A stretch of DNA of 12,328 bases from an uncultured Bacteroidales bacterium (GTDB lineage Bacteria; Bacteroidota; Bacteroidia; Bacteroidales; P3). Both the position numbers and the translations under genes were made by a program. Where the stretch lies: the NCBI GenBank assembly GCA_937901525.1, contig CALDHX010000033.1:1-12328 (forward strand), in the 5' to 3' direction. The notes below the pieces were generated by a model. That model was not told the DNA's origin. It did not search any database and was given only the letters and a program-made list of their open reading frames with translations. Below are positions 1 to 7,112 of this stretch, piece after piece (position 1 is the stretch's first letter; every line of letters starts with the position of its first letter).

Positions 1-1030
1 CTATTGTTTCAATGTTTTGACTGCCTTCTTTCCTTAGCACAACTTGTCCTAAGGCATTATGTATTTCTATTTCTCTTACCTTGAAAGATGATTGCACTGT
101 TACAATATCCTTTGCAGGATTTGGGTAAACGTTAGAATATCTATCAACCGTAGCATTGTAAAGCGACATATCTGTTGAGTCGTTTGTATCAAAATTTATG
201 CCATCTCCCAAAGTAGAGTCTGTTTCTGCAAAGATTGGGAAGAAATACATTTGACAGGTGTTTGGAATAGGAGCGGATGCATTTCCCGGTTCACTTCCCC
301 AAAGATCCCAATAGTTATAACCAAAACCAAAACGTTCTGAATCACGGAATGGATGTTGATCCCATAGCATCCAAGGTGTGGCTGCTGTATCTTCTGCTGT
401 CCTTATCAAAGATGGGTCGTAGACTGCACAATCTTTTACAAACAATACTCTATTTAAACGTGTAGAAGTAATTGTTACATCTTCAACAATATAGAACAAT
501 CCATTCATATTTATAGGATTATCAAAATAAAATTCTATATAAGAGTAATTTGGACTACATGTTAATATAAAATTAGTATCTATATCTACCGATGCTATTT
601 CTCTATCTAAAGTATTATTCATTATTTTAAGTTTTCCTTTTGGGGCATTTATCAATTCTTGATTTTCAAAAGGACAAATTAATTGTTTTTTTTGCTGAGA
701 TGTTAAACTATAATCATTTGAAAGATCTTCCGCTAATGCCATCTTTAAATTAACTCCTACTGCAACGCCTTGAATTGTTAATAATGTATCTGTATAGCAA
801 GGCTGTGCTCTATCAACTATTCTATTCCCTATACCCGTAGCCAGAAAATGGAAATGTCCTCTTGTTAATCTATTGTGTTCATTTTCATTATAATAATTAA
901 AAGCAGATGAACAGAAATCTACATCTATATAATCTGGAAGGAAATAATTATTTGGTGGATTAGAGTTTTGTCCTTTCACAACAAAAGAAGAAACTAAAAC
1001 TGCTACTAAAATAAATACTGATTTTTTCAT
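1..1030 (-). CDS. Secreted protein with T9SS type A sorting domain (C terminus cut by window edge)
   Basis: An uninterrupted minus-strand frame runs from the ATG at 1030 to the left edge (343 residues, no stop), so the 3' end is missing. Residues 1-20 form a signal peptide: MKK, a hydrophobic stretch to about residue 18, then KGQ as a likely cleavage site. Residues about 25-295 match no family I recognise; they contain several cysteines (40, 78, 119, 158, 201, 259) and a Trp/Gly-rich stretch (220-250). From residue 300 the sequence NVYPNPAKDIVTV followed by an IEIHNALGQVV segment matches the beginning of the Por/T9SS type A C-terminal sorting domain, which in Bacteroidota directs outer-membrane secretion and is removed at the surface. 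The protein is therefore probably exported to the cell surface or medium; its function is unknown. The gene has its own promoter (1203-1211) and a long leader. Confidence 0.85.
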   Translation of the reverse strand, partial: MKKSVFILVAVLVSSFVVKGQNSNPPNNYFLPDYIDVDFCSSAFNYYNENEHNRLTRGHFHFLATGIGNRIVDRAQPCYTDTLLTIQGVAVGVNLKMALAEDLSNDYSLTSQQKKQLICPFENQELINAPKGKLKIMNNTLDREIASVDIDTNFILTCSPNYSYIEFYFDNPINMNGLFYIVEDVTITSTRLNRVLFVKDCAVYDPSLIRTAEDTAATPWMLWDQHPFRDSERFGFGYNYWDLWGSEPGNASAPIPNTCQMYFFPIFAETDSTLGDGINFDTNDSTDMSLYNATVDRYSNVYPNPAKDIVTVQSSFKVREIEIHNALGQVVLRKEGSQNIETI

Positions 1031-1093
1031 ATTGATTTGTTTCTGATTATTTTACTTTTTTCTCTCTTTTGCTTTGATTGGATTTATTTTAAC

Positions 1094-1128
1094 GATGTTT
1101 GCTCAAAGCAAGAGATGAAGCAAACATC
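1094..1128 (-). other. Stem-loop in the long leader of the T9SS gene
   Basis: A perfect 10-bp inverted repeat, gatgtttgct at 1094-1103 and agcaaacatc at 1119-1128, encloses a 15-nt loop. It lies between the predicted promoter at 1203-1211 and the ATG at 1030, so it would fold in the roughly 165-nt 5' leader. There is no clear T-run on either side, which argues against a simple terminator. The rest of 1031-1297 is AT-rich, with repeated TTTGC/GCAAA words, and holds no gene I can see. Confidence 0.4.
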
Positions 1129-1202
1129 TCTATTTGCTTAAATTGTTCTTGCAGAGGTAGGTTATGCTTTTAAGAGTTTGCATAATATTTTGAATATGTA
1201 TT

Positions 1203-1211
1203 GCAAATATA
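1203..1211 (-). promoter_or_regulatory. Bacteroidetes -7 promoter element for the T9SS-secreted gene
   Basis: The minus strand reads TATATTTGC, a full match to TAnnTTTGC. No good -33 TTTG lies at the usual distance. Transcription should begin near 1197, leaving about 165 nt of leader before the ATG at 1030. Confidence 0.55.
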
Positions 1212-1241
1212 GAAATATTTCTTTGAAAAAATAAAATAAAG

Positions 1242-1267
1242 CAAAGAAAAAATTTAATTTTTCTTTG
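1242..1267 (-). terminator. Possible weak terminator of the clc-asd-pagL-like cluster
   Basis: Arms CAAAGAAAAA (1242-1251) and TTTTTCTTTG (1258-1267) form a 10-bp, very AT-rich hairpin with a 6-nt loop, 31 nt beyond the stop of the PagL-like gene. On the minus strand a T-rich stretch follows. The position is right for the end of the operon, but the stem has only two G/C pairs, so it would be a weak terminator. Confidence 0.35.
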
Positions 1268-1297
1268 ATTTTTGAAATTATTTCTTTGTTTTTTTCT

Positions 1298-2437
1298 TTA
1301 CATTCTTAGCCCTATGCCCCATTCTATGTATTGGGCTATGCTGAAATTCTCTGCTCTTAATCCAATAGAGCAAAACCAATCTTTTGTGATTTGATAACGC
1401 AAGCCTATTCGTTGAAAGAAACTCTTACTGTTATCATATATGCTTTTATATACATAGTAACAAGGCTCTATGAATACGTTTAATTTGTGTATTTTGTATT
1501 CATAACTCAAATATACGCTCAAATTGAACCTCTCCATTAGGTTTGCTTTTCTTATTACCATTTGTCTATCTTCTACATAATAGGTTGTGCCTACATATTG
1601 ATTATATCCTAAACCTACGCCTATGCCTAAGGAGTGTTTTGGTGTAAGAGTTTTTAAATATCTCTTGTCTAAGCCTAAGACTATGTAGGAATGACTATTG
1701 TATTGTTTATCTACTTGGTTGCGTGGTAAGATTGTGAGAACATTGTGTGAGCCTATGAAGATTGAAGTAAGGTCTTCTATTTTGCTTTCAAAGTTTGGCA
1801 AATGACTTGTTTTGTATTCTACATTTCCGTATGGCTTATATTTTAATATAAACTTTGGTGCAAAGGCGTTTATTCCTTTGTTTGGTTTTTTCATTGCTCC
1901 GTTTGAAAAGTGTGTAAAATATAATCCTGCTCCTATTTCAAGTTTTTTTCCTATCAATCTATACGCACTCATTCCTGCATCAATATAACACGACATTGCT
2001 CCACCCATTGCGTCATTTAAAGGTGTTTCGGGTGAAAAATGTTGCCAATTGAATGTAAGACCTACCGATACTTCTGTTTTTAAACTCCATTTTGGTTTTT
2101 CTATTACATAACTGCTAAAAAATCCATAAAGAGCTATTGGAGTGCCGAGTTGATTTCTTAGATTGAAATCGGCAATATATATTCCTAATCCATAGCTTGG
2201 ATAGTCATAGAGTTGATGCCAAGGCTGTGAGCCATCGGTTTGTCTTTCATATCTTATGGAAAGTGAATAGATTTGTGAAATTGGAGTATATAGGTTATTC
2301 TCTCCTCTTACGTAATTGTTAGTTGGCAAAACCCAACCGCTTTGAGTAAAAATAGAATAAGAGTTTAAATTTCTATCTTGCCCTATTGCTAAGATAGAAA
2401 TCAACAATAGGGTAAGGATTGAAATGTTTTTCTTCAT
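1298..2437 (-). CDS. PagL-like lipid A deacylase (acyloxyacyl hydrolase family) outer-membrane protein
   Basis: 379 residues with a signal peptide (1-19, MKKNISILTLLLISILAIG before QD) and alternating aromatic/polar strands typical of an outer-membrane beta-barrel. The family signature is at 174-190: YFTHFSNG followed by KKPNKGIN, matching the HxSN...PNxG block of PagL, in which His and Ser are the catalytic pair (here H176 and S178). The residue 12 after the serine, where PagL has its third catalytic residue (Glu), is Asn190, though I cannot align that point with certainty. PagL enzymes remove the 3-O acyl chain of lipid A and act at the outer membrane. Pseudomonas PagL is under 200 residues; this protein has about 175 extra C-terminal residues that also look barrel-like. 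It is the last gene of a minus-strand run, 7 nt after asd, so it is probably co-transcribed. Confidence 0.75.
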   Translation of the reverse strand: MKKNISILTLLLISILAIGQDRNLNSYSIFTQSGWVLPTNNYVRGENNLYTPISQIYSLSIRYERQTDGSQPWHQLYDYPSYGLGIYIADFNLRNQLGTPIALYGFFSSYVIEKPKWSLKTEVSVGLTFNWQHFSPETPLNDAMGGAMSCYIDAGMSAYRLIGKKLEIGAGLYFTHFSNGAMKKPNKGINAFAPKFILKYKPYGNVEYKTSHLPNFESKIEDLTSIFIGSHNVLTILPRNQVDKQYNSHSYIVLGLDKRYLKTLTPKHSLGIGVGLGYNQYVGTTYYVEDRQMVIRKANLMERFNLSVYLSYEYKIHKLNVFIEPCYYVYKSIYDNSKSFFQRIGLRYQITKDWFCSIGLRAENFSIAQYIEWGIGLRM

Positions 2438-2444
2438 TAATTCT

Positions 2445-3425
2445 TTACTTCTTTGTCAAATATTCTAATATTTGAACGGCATTAGTGGCAGCTCCTTTTC
2501 TTAGGTTATCGGCTACAATCCAAAGGTTAAGACCGTTTTCTATGGAATTATCTCTTCTTATTCTACCTACAAATACTTCGTCTTTACCTTCTGCTTTTAG
2601 TGGCATTGGATAAAGATTTTCCTTTGGATTATCCTCTACTACTACGCCTTTTGTTGTTTCTAATAGTTTATAAACATCTTCTATTTCAAAAGGTTTATTA
2701 AATTCCACATTTACCGACTCACTATGTCCTCCTTTTACTGGCACTCGTGCAACGGTTGCAGTGATTGCTATTGTGGAATCTTCAAATATCTTTCGCGTTT
2801 CTTTAACGAGCTTTTCTTCTTCGGTAGTATATCCATCTGAAAGAAAATCTCCTCCGTGAACAAGTATGTTTTCAAATATTTGATGTGGATATGCCTTTTC
2901 GCACTCCTTAGAATATCTTTCTGAATCTAATTGATTAACTGCTTTTACGCCTGTTCCTGTTACGCTTTGATAGGTCGAAACTACTATTCTTTTAATTCCG
3001 TATGTTTTATGAAGTTGGCTTAGAGCCAAAACCATTTGTATGGTTGAACAATTCGGATTTGCTATTATCTTACTTTCTGGTTTTATTGTATGAGGGTTGA
3101 TTTCCGGCACTACAAGTGGCACATCATCTTGCATTCTCCAAGCCGAGGAGTTGTCAATCACCACTGTACCTTTTGAAGCAAATAAAGGTGCATATTTTTT
3201 TGAAGCTGCTCCCCCTGCAGAAAAGATTGCATAATCGCATTGTTGTTCTATTACTTCCTCAACGCTTTGAACGGTGAGTTCTCTATCTGAAAATTTTATT
3301 TTTTTACCTACACTCTTTTCTGAGGCTGCAACAAAGATTTCCTCTTTTGCAAAACCTCTTTCTTCAAGTACCTTTAACATCAATCCACCTACAAGTCCTG
3401 TCGCTCCAACTACTGCTATTTTCAT
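2445..3425 (-). CDS. asd: Aspartate-semialdehyde dehydrogenase
   Basis: 326 residues, full length for the family. It reduces L-4-aspartyl phosphate to aspartate semialdehyde with NADPH in the cytoplasm, the branch-point step towards lysine/diaminopimelate, methionine and threonine. The N terminus carries the nucleotide-binding GATGLVG (7-13). The catalytic cysteine is C126 in NPNCST. Q153 in YQSVTGTG and the RVPVKGGHSES block (227-237, catalytic H234) complete the active site. All key residues are present and the ATG start directly precedes the Rossmann strand. It lies 15 nt after clc and 7 nt before the PagL-like gene with no promoter motif in either gap, so it is probably read from the clc promoter. 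Confidence 0.95.
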   Translation of the reverse strand: MKIAVVGATGLVGGLMLKVLEERGFAKEEIFVAASEKSVGKKIKFSDRELTVQSVEEVIEQQCDYAIFSAGGAASKKYAPLFASKGTVVIDNSSAWRMQDDVPLVVPEINPHTIKPESKIIANPNCSTIQMVLALSQLHKTYGIKRIVVSTYQSVTGTGVKAVNQLDSERYSKECEKAYPHQIFENILVHGGDFLSDGYTTEEEKLVKETRKIFEDSTIAITATVARVPVKGGHSESVNVEFNKPFEIEDVYKLLETTKGVVVEDNPKENLYPMPLKAEGKDEVFVGRIRRDNSIENGLNLWIVADNLRKGAATNAVQILEYLTKK

Positions 3426-3440
3426 ATTATTCTTATGTTT

Positions 3441-5258
3441 TTATTCGTTTGAAAATTCTCTTATATATTTTTGATATGCAGAAAATATATTAGCTCTTGA
3501 AATAAATCCTAAATATTTACCATCTTCCACCACAACTAAGGTGTAACGATCAGAGATTTTAAACTTCTCTACAATCTTCTCCATTGATTCATTCACATCT
3601 ACAATAAAACTATCGGAATATTGCATATAATCCTTAATGTAAATCTTATCATATTGCTCTCTTTCAAACAAAATAGAACGCACAGAATCTAAAACCACCA
3701 CCCCTTTAAAATAATTCTCCTGATCTACTACGGGAAATATACTTCTTGAAGAGATTTTAACTGCCTCTACTATGTCTTTTAACTTTGCATCTGGATTTAG
3801 ATTGACAAAATTAGTTTCTATTAATTTTTTTACGTCTATATAATTCAAAGCATTTTTGTCTTTATTGTGAGTAGAAAGATCTCCCTTTTCTGCAAGAGGA
3901 GCTGCATAAATAGAATACTTAGTTAGAGGTTTTACAACAAGGTATGCAATAGTAGTTGCAATCAAAAGTGGCGTAAACAAAGCATATCCACCTGTGATTT
4001 CTGCAATAAGGAAAGTAGCAGTCAAAGGAGAGTGCATTATACCCGCCATAACGGCTGCCATTCCCACTAAGGCAAAATTACTTTCAGCCACATTGATTAG
4101 TCCAGAGAGATTCACCACCCTTGCAACAAAGAATCCCACAAATCCTCCTAAGAAAAGACTTGGTGCAAAGGTGCCTCCAACTCCTCCTGAGCTACAAGTA
4201 ACAGCAGTTGCTATGGCTTTAAAGAACACAATAGCAACTAAAACTATCAAAAACGTGAGTTCATTATCCACATAAGGGTGAAAGAAACTATTTTCAAACA
4301 TTAGCTCAGAATCATTATTCAAAAGAGCAGTCAAAGCCGAATATCCTTCACCAAAAAGAGGAGGAAAAATATAGACAAGCAAACCTAAAACCACGCCTCC
4401 AACAATTATCTTAGTTGATTGTTTATATTTAGAAAACTTTTTACTCACCCAACGATTGATTCTAAGGAAATAAAGAGCCATAAAAGCCGAAATGATACCC
4501 AAAAGAACAAAAGCAGGAATTTTAGAAAGCTCAAAAAGTGTATCGACCTTATAATAGAACTGCACCCCTTGACCAAAGAAGAAATAAGAGATGAAAGCCG
4601 AACTAAGAGCCGAGAGTAAAAGAGGAGTAGCAACGCTTAGAGTCAAATCTATCATCAAAACCTCAAAGGCAAACAAGACTCCTGCAATAGGAGCTTTGAA
4701 AACCCCAGCTATTGCACCTGCTGCTCCACAAGCAAGAAGAGTTATAGCGTGTTTTCTACTAATACGGAAAAACCTACTAATGTTTGAACCAATTGCACTA
4801 CAAGTTAAAACTATCGGAGCCTCCAATCCCACACTTCCTCCAAAGGCAACTGTGATAGAAGAGGTGATTACAGAAGACCAACAATGATGAAACTTCAATC
4901 TTCCATTCTTTCGAGAAATAGAATACATAACCTTACTTACCCCATGCGACAAATCGTCCTTAATAAAGTACTTTATCAACATAACAGTAAGTATAATACC
5001 AATTGTAGGATAGATAAGAAACAAAACATTACCCCTATCGGCAGAAAACCAAGAGAATCCACTAATCAACTCATAAGTAAAATGCACAGTATTCTTCAAA
5101 ACAACAGAAGCAAGCCCACTTAAAAGACCAACAACCAAACTAAGAATAATCACAAATTGATATTCCGTAAGGTTTTTCAATCTCCAAAGCATAAAAGCCT
5201 TATAATAAGGATTTAAATCAATCCCTCTAATTAAATTTAATAGTTTTTTCAATTGCAT
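3441..5258 (-). CDS. CLC-family anion channel/transporter with C-terminal CBS pair
   Basis: 605 residues: a CLC membrane domain (about 30-455) with many hydrophobic segments, then two CBS domains (about 475-535 and 545-600). The conserved CLC motifs are present: SHGVS (104-108) at the GSGIP position, GGSVGLEAP (140-148) with the gating glutamate E146, and GGTFAPS (361-367). A tyrosine (Y451) sits near the end of the membrane part where the central pore tyrosine is expected. The family moves Cl- or other anions across the inner membrane, as a channel or in exchange for H+; CBS pairs usually bind adenine nucleotides and modulate gating. The sequence LFAFEVLM has Val200 where E. coli ClC-ec1 has proton-pathway Glu203, so coupling may be altered. 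It is the first gene of a probable three-gene operon, with a -7 element at 5292-5299. Substrate (chloride or another anion) cannot be told from sequence. Confidence 0.9.
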   Translation of the reverse strand: MQLKKLLNLIRGIDLNPYYKAFMLWRLKNLTEYQFVIILSLVVGLLSGLASVVLKNTVHFTYELISGFSWFSADRGNVLFLIYPTIGIILTVMLIKYFIKDDLSHGVSKVMYSISRKNGRLKFHHCWSSVITSSITVAFGGSVGLEAPIVLTCSAIGSNISRFFRISRKHAITLLACGAAGAIAGVFKAPIAGVLFAFEVLMIDLTLSVATPLLLSALSSAFISYFFFGQGVQFYYKVDTLFELSKIPAFVLLGIISAFMALYFLRINRWVSKKFSKYKQSTKIIVGGVVLGLLVYIFPPLFGEGYSALTALLNNDSELMFENSFFHPYVDNELTFLIVLVAIVFFKAIATAVTCSSGGVGGTFAPSLFLGGFVGFFVARVVNLSGLINVAESNFALVGMAAVMAGIMHSPLTATFLIAEITGGYALFTPLLIATTIAYLVVKPLTKYSIYAAPLAEKGDLSTHNKDKNALNYIDVKKLIETNFVNLNPDAKLKDIVEAVKISSRSIFPVVDQENYFKGVVVLDSVRSILFEREQYDKIYIKDYMQYSDSFIVDVNESMEKIVEKFKISDRYTLVVVEDGKYLGFISRANIFSAYQKYIREFSNE

Positions 5259-5291
5259 ATCCGATTACAAACTTATTAATTTTTTTTGATA

Positions 5292-5299
5292 CAAAAATA
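5292..5299 (-). promoter_or_regulatory. -7 element for clc (operon clc-asd-PagL-like)
   Basis: The minus strand reads TATTTTTG, matching TAnnTTTG, 33 nt before the clc ATG at 5258. It predicts a leader of about 27 nt. It lies within a 97-nt divergent intergenic region that also holds the exonuclease promoter. No convincing -33 element is seen. Confidence 0.5.
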
Positions 5300-5318
5300 C
5301 TTTTCATTGATATTTTTT

Positions 5319-5327
5319 TATTTTTGC
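5319..5327 (+). promoter_or_regulatory. -7 element for exonuclease III gene
   Basis: TATTTTTGC matches TAnnTTTGC, 28 nt before the ATG at 5356, for a predicted leader of about 23 nt. No -33 TTTG at the usual 19-23 nt spacing. Confidence 0.55.
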
Positions 5328-5355
5328 AAGAAAATTAGAATTAAAACAAAGACTT

Positions 5356-6120
5356 ATGAAAATAATATCATATAACGTAAACGGCATAAGAGCAGCTGTC
5401 GGCAAAGGATTTGCACAATGGTTAGAAGAAGAAAATCCAGATGTGATTTGCATTCAAGAAACCAAAGCACAAAGCGAACAAATACCCGTTTTTGAATTTA
5501 ACGCCTTAGGATATGAATGTTATAGCCTATCAGCAAAGAAGAAAGGATACAGTGGAGTTGCAATCCTTACAAAACAAAAGCCCGATAATGTGATTTATGG
5601 TATGGGAATAGAAGACTATGACAATGAAGGAAGATTTATAAGATGTGATTTTGGAGATTTATCCATAGTAAGCGTCTATCACCCTTCGGGAACAAGTGGA
5701 GAAGAACGCCAAGACTTTAAAATGAAATGGTTGGAGGATTTTCAAAACTATGTAAACAACCTAAGAAATCAAAGACCTAATCTAATTCTTTGTGGAGACT
5801 ACAACATTTGTCATAGAGCGATTGATATACACGACCCTATTCGCAATGCAAACAACTCAGGATTCCTACCCGAAGAAAGAGAATGGATGGAAAACTTCAT
5901 CAATAGCGGTTGGATAGACAGCTTTCGTTTTATTAACCCTGAGAAAAAAGACGCTTATTCGTGGTGGAGCTATCGCTTTAACGCAAGAGCCAACAACAAA
6001 GGTTGGAGAATAGACTATTGTATGGTGAGTGATAATATTAAAACAAAAATAAAAGGAGCAGAAATCCTTAACACAATTGTGCATTCGGACCACTGCCCCA
6101 TCTCTCTCATAATAGAGTAA
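5356..6120 (+). CDS. xth: Exodeoxyribonuclease III (AP endonuclease, EEP fold)
   Basis: 254 residues, near the family's usual length. It cuts DNA at abasic sites and degrades one strand 3'-5', acting in base excision repair. The endonuclease/exonuclease/phosphatase motifs are all present: N7 in YNVNGIR, metal-binding E35 in IQETK, Y108 in SVYHPSG, D148 and N150 in CGDYNICH, D220 in WRIDYCMV and the C-terminal pair D245/H246 in HSDHCPI. It starts at the ATG opening the MKIISYNVNGIR strand. It is transcribed alone, divergent from clc, and its stop is 10 nt from the end of the convergent small lipoprotein gene with no hairpin between them. Confidence 0.95.
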   Translation: MKIISYNVNGIRAAVGKGFAQWLEEENPDVICIQETKAQSEQIPVFEFNALGYECYSLSAKKKGYSGVAILTKQKPDNVIYGMGIEDYDNEGRFIRCDFGDLSIVSVYHPSGTSGEERQDFKMKWLEDFQNYVNNLRNQRPNLILCGDYNICHRAIDIHDPIRNANNSGFLPEEREWMENFINSGWIDSFRFINPEKKDAYSWWSYRFNARANNKGWRIDYCMVSDNIKTKIKGAEILNTIVHSDHCPISLIIE

Positions 6121-6130
6121 GCCTGTTTTA

Positions 6131-6256
6131 TTATCTTAAAATCTCTCTTGGTTGATGATTTACACTACTGTAAGCATCACAAGTCTTGTGTGCACAAGAT
6201 TCTAAAACAAAGCAAACTGCTAAAACAGCCAATAGGCCTAAAACTACTTTTTTCAT
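6131..6256 (-). CDS. Very small lipoprotein (41 residues)
   Basis: The start is taken at the ATG at 6256, which gives a clean lipoprotein signal: MKK, a hydrophobic core (4-18), then LESC with C21 as the lipidated cysteine. A longer in-frame start exists upstream but would place 19 non-signal residues before the MKK and would overlap the promoter. The mature part is only 21 residues (CAHKTCDAYS and a short tail ending REILR). Tiny lipoproteins with a cysteine-plus-AY core occur widely in Bacteroidota; their function is not known to me. It has its own -7 element at 6288-6296, placed just after the truA stop, so it is probably transcribed independently of truA. Confidence 0.75.
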   Translation of the reverse strand: MKKVVLGLLAVLAVCFVLESCAHKTCDAYSSVNHQPREILR

Positions 6257-6287
6257 CGTAAATGTATTAAAATATTCAAAACTTTTT

Positions 6288-6296
6288 GCAAAAATA
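6288..6296 (-). promoter_or_regulatory. -7 element for the small lipoprotein
   Basis: The minus strand reads TATTTTTGC, a full match to TAnnTTTGC, between the truA stop (6303) and the lipoprotein ATG (6256). The predicted leader is about 25-30 nt. This placement supports the short lipoprotein start. Confidence 0.55.
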
Positions 6297-6302
6297 CATA
6301 AA

Positions 6303-7061
6303 TTAATCAACATAGGAGTATAATTCCTCAGGATATTCCACCTTAAAGAGAAACAAAGCCTTACCCGGAACGCTCACTCCTGCTTGATTCCTATCCTTAT
6401 TTTCTATTATTTGCCCAAACTCTTCAAGACCTATCTTACCCCTTCCAACCAAAAGCATCGTGCCAACAATAGCCCTAACCATATTCCTTAAAAAACGATT
6501 AGCCGTAATTGTAAAAACAATTTGATTATCCTTTCTTTCCCATTGTGCAAATGTAATTGTGCATATATTATTGTTTACTTGCGTATGTAGTTTGCTAAAA
6601 GAAGTAAAATCCTGTGTACCCTTCAACAACTCACAAGCTTGATTCATTTTATCAATGTCTAATTTCCAAGGGTGATAATACACAAAATCATTATTAAAAG
6701 GCTGTTTCTCCTCACTAATATAATACTTATACGTCCTACTCACAGCATCGAAACGAGCATGAGCATTCTCTTTCATTCTATACAAACCATAAATCAAGAT
6801 TTCATGAGTAAAAAACCTATTCAAACGAAACACCACACCCTCAATCTCACTATCGGTCAAATCCTTATAGTCAAAATGAGCATAAAAATCACTTGAATGC
6901 ACACCCGAATCCGTCCTTCCACAACCCGTAAGCTCAATTTCTTGTTTTAAAATATGCCTCAAAGCCTCTTGCAAAGACTCCTGCACACTCGTTTGCCCAT
7001 TTTGAATTTGCCAACCATGGAAATAAGCCCCATTATAAGCCAAATGTAAAAAATATCTCAT
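6303..7061 (-). CDS. truA: tRNA pseudouridine synthase A
   Basis: 252 residues, typical length. It converts uridine to pseudouridine at positions 38-40 of the tRNA anticodon stem-loop. The signature GCGRTDSGVHSSDF (47-59) holds catalytic Asp51; the N terminus (LAYNGAYFHGWQIQ) and the later RFLRNMVRAIVG block also match the family. The start is the ATG at 7061, which opens directly onto the conserved first strand; the next Met would delete the catalytic domain start. The promoter motif ends only 3 nt before this ATG, so the mRNA appears to be leaderless or nearly so. The gene diverges from the BtuF-like gene over a 51-nt gap. Confidence 0.95.
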   Translation of the reverse strand: MRYFLHLAYNGAYFHGWQIQNGQTSVQESLQEALRHILKQEIELTGCGRTDSGVHSSDFYAHFDYKDLTDSEIEGVVFRLNRFFTHEILIYGLYRMKENAHARFDAVSRTYKYYISEEKQPFNNDFVYYHPWKLDIDKMNQACELLKGTQDFTSFSKLHTQVNNNICTITFAQWERKDNQIVFTITANRFLRNMVRAIVGTMLLVGRGKIGLEEFGQIIENKDRNQAGVSVPGKALFLFKVEYPEELYSYVD

Positions 7062-7064
7062 AGT

Positions 7065-7098
7065 GCAAAAATAATATTTTTATTCATATCTTTGCAAA
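7065..7098 (-). promoter_or_regulatory. truA promoter (-33 TTTG, -7 TATTTTTGC)
   Basis: On the minus strand TTTG (7098-7095), 21 nt, then TATTTTTG followed by C (7073-7065): both elements at an acceptable distance. The final C is 3 nt from the ATG, so transcription should start within about 0-3 nt of the start codon. The -33 box overlaps the -7 element of the divergent gene. Confidence 0.6.
7087..7095 (+). promoter_or_regulatory. -7 element for the BtuF-like lipoprotein
   Basis: TATCTTTGC matches TAnnTTTGC, 17 nt before the ATG at 7113. It shares bases with the -33 box of the divergent truA promoter, so the two promoters probably compete or are used together. Confidence 0.55.
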
Positions 7099-7112
7099 CA
7101 AAACTAAGATTT

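Noticed and set aside
277..465. Plus-strand 62-codon ORF near the left edge
   Set aside because: It is antisense to the T9SS-secreted protein, whose 343-codon open frame has a signal peptide and sorting-domain start.
1094..1128. Stem-loop as an intrinsic terminator or known riboswitch
   Set aside because: No T-run follows on either strand, and no conserved riboswitch core that I recognise is present; kept only as a leader hairpin.
3994..5123. Several plus-strand and one minus-strand ORFs inside clc (for example 3994-4275, 4445-4633, 4591-4887)
   Set aside because: They are frame shadows of the long CLC coding region, with no family resemblance or start signals.
6121..6130. Terminator between the convergent exonuclease and lipoprotein genes
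   Set aside because: The gap is only 10 nt and no paired arms were found around it.
6257..6313. Longer 60-residue form of the small lipoprotein
   Set aside because: The extension would overlap the truA end and the promoter, and would put non-signal residues before the MKK-hydrophobic-LESC signal.
7092..7112. TTG start seven codons upstream for the BtuF-like lipoprotein
   Set aside because: It falls within the -7 promoter element and would precede a clean lipoprotein signal that begins at the ATG at 7113.
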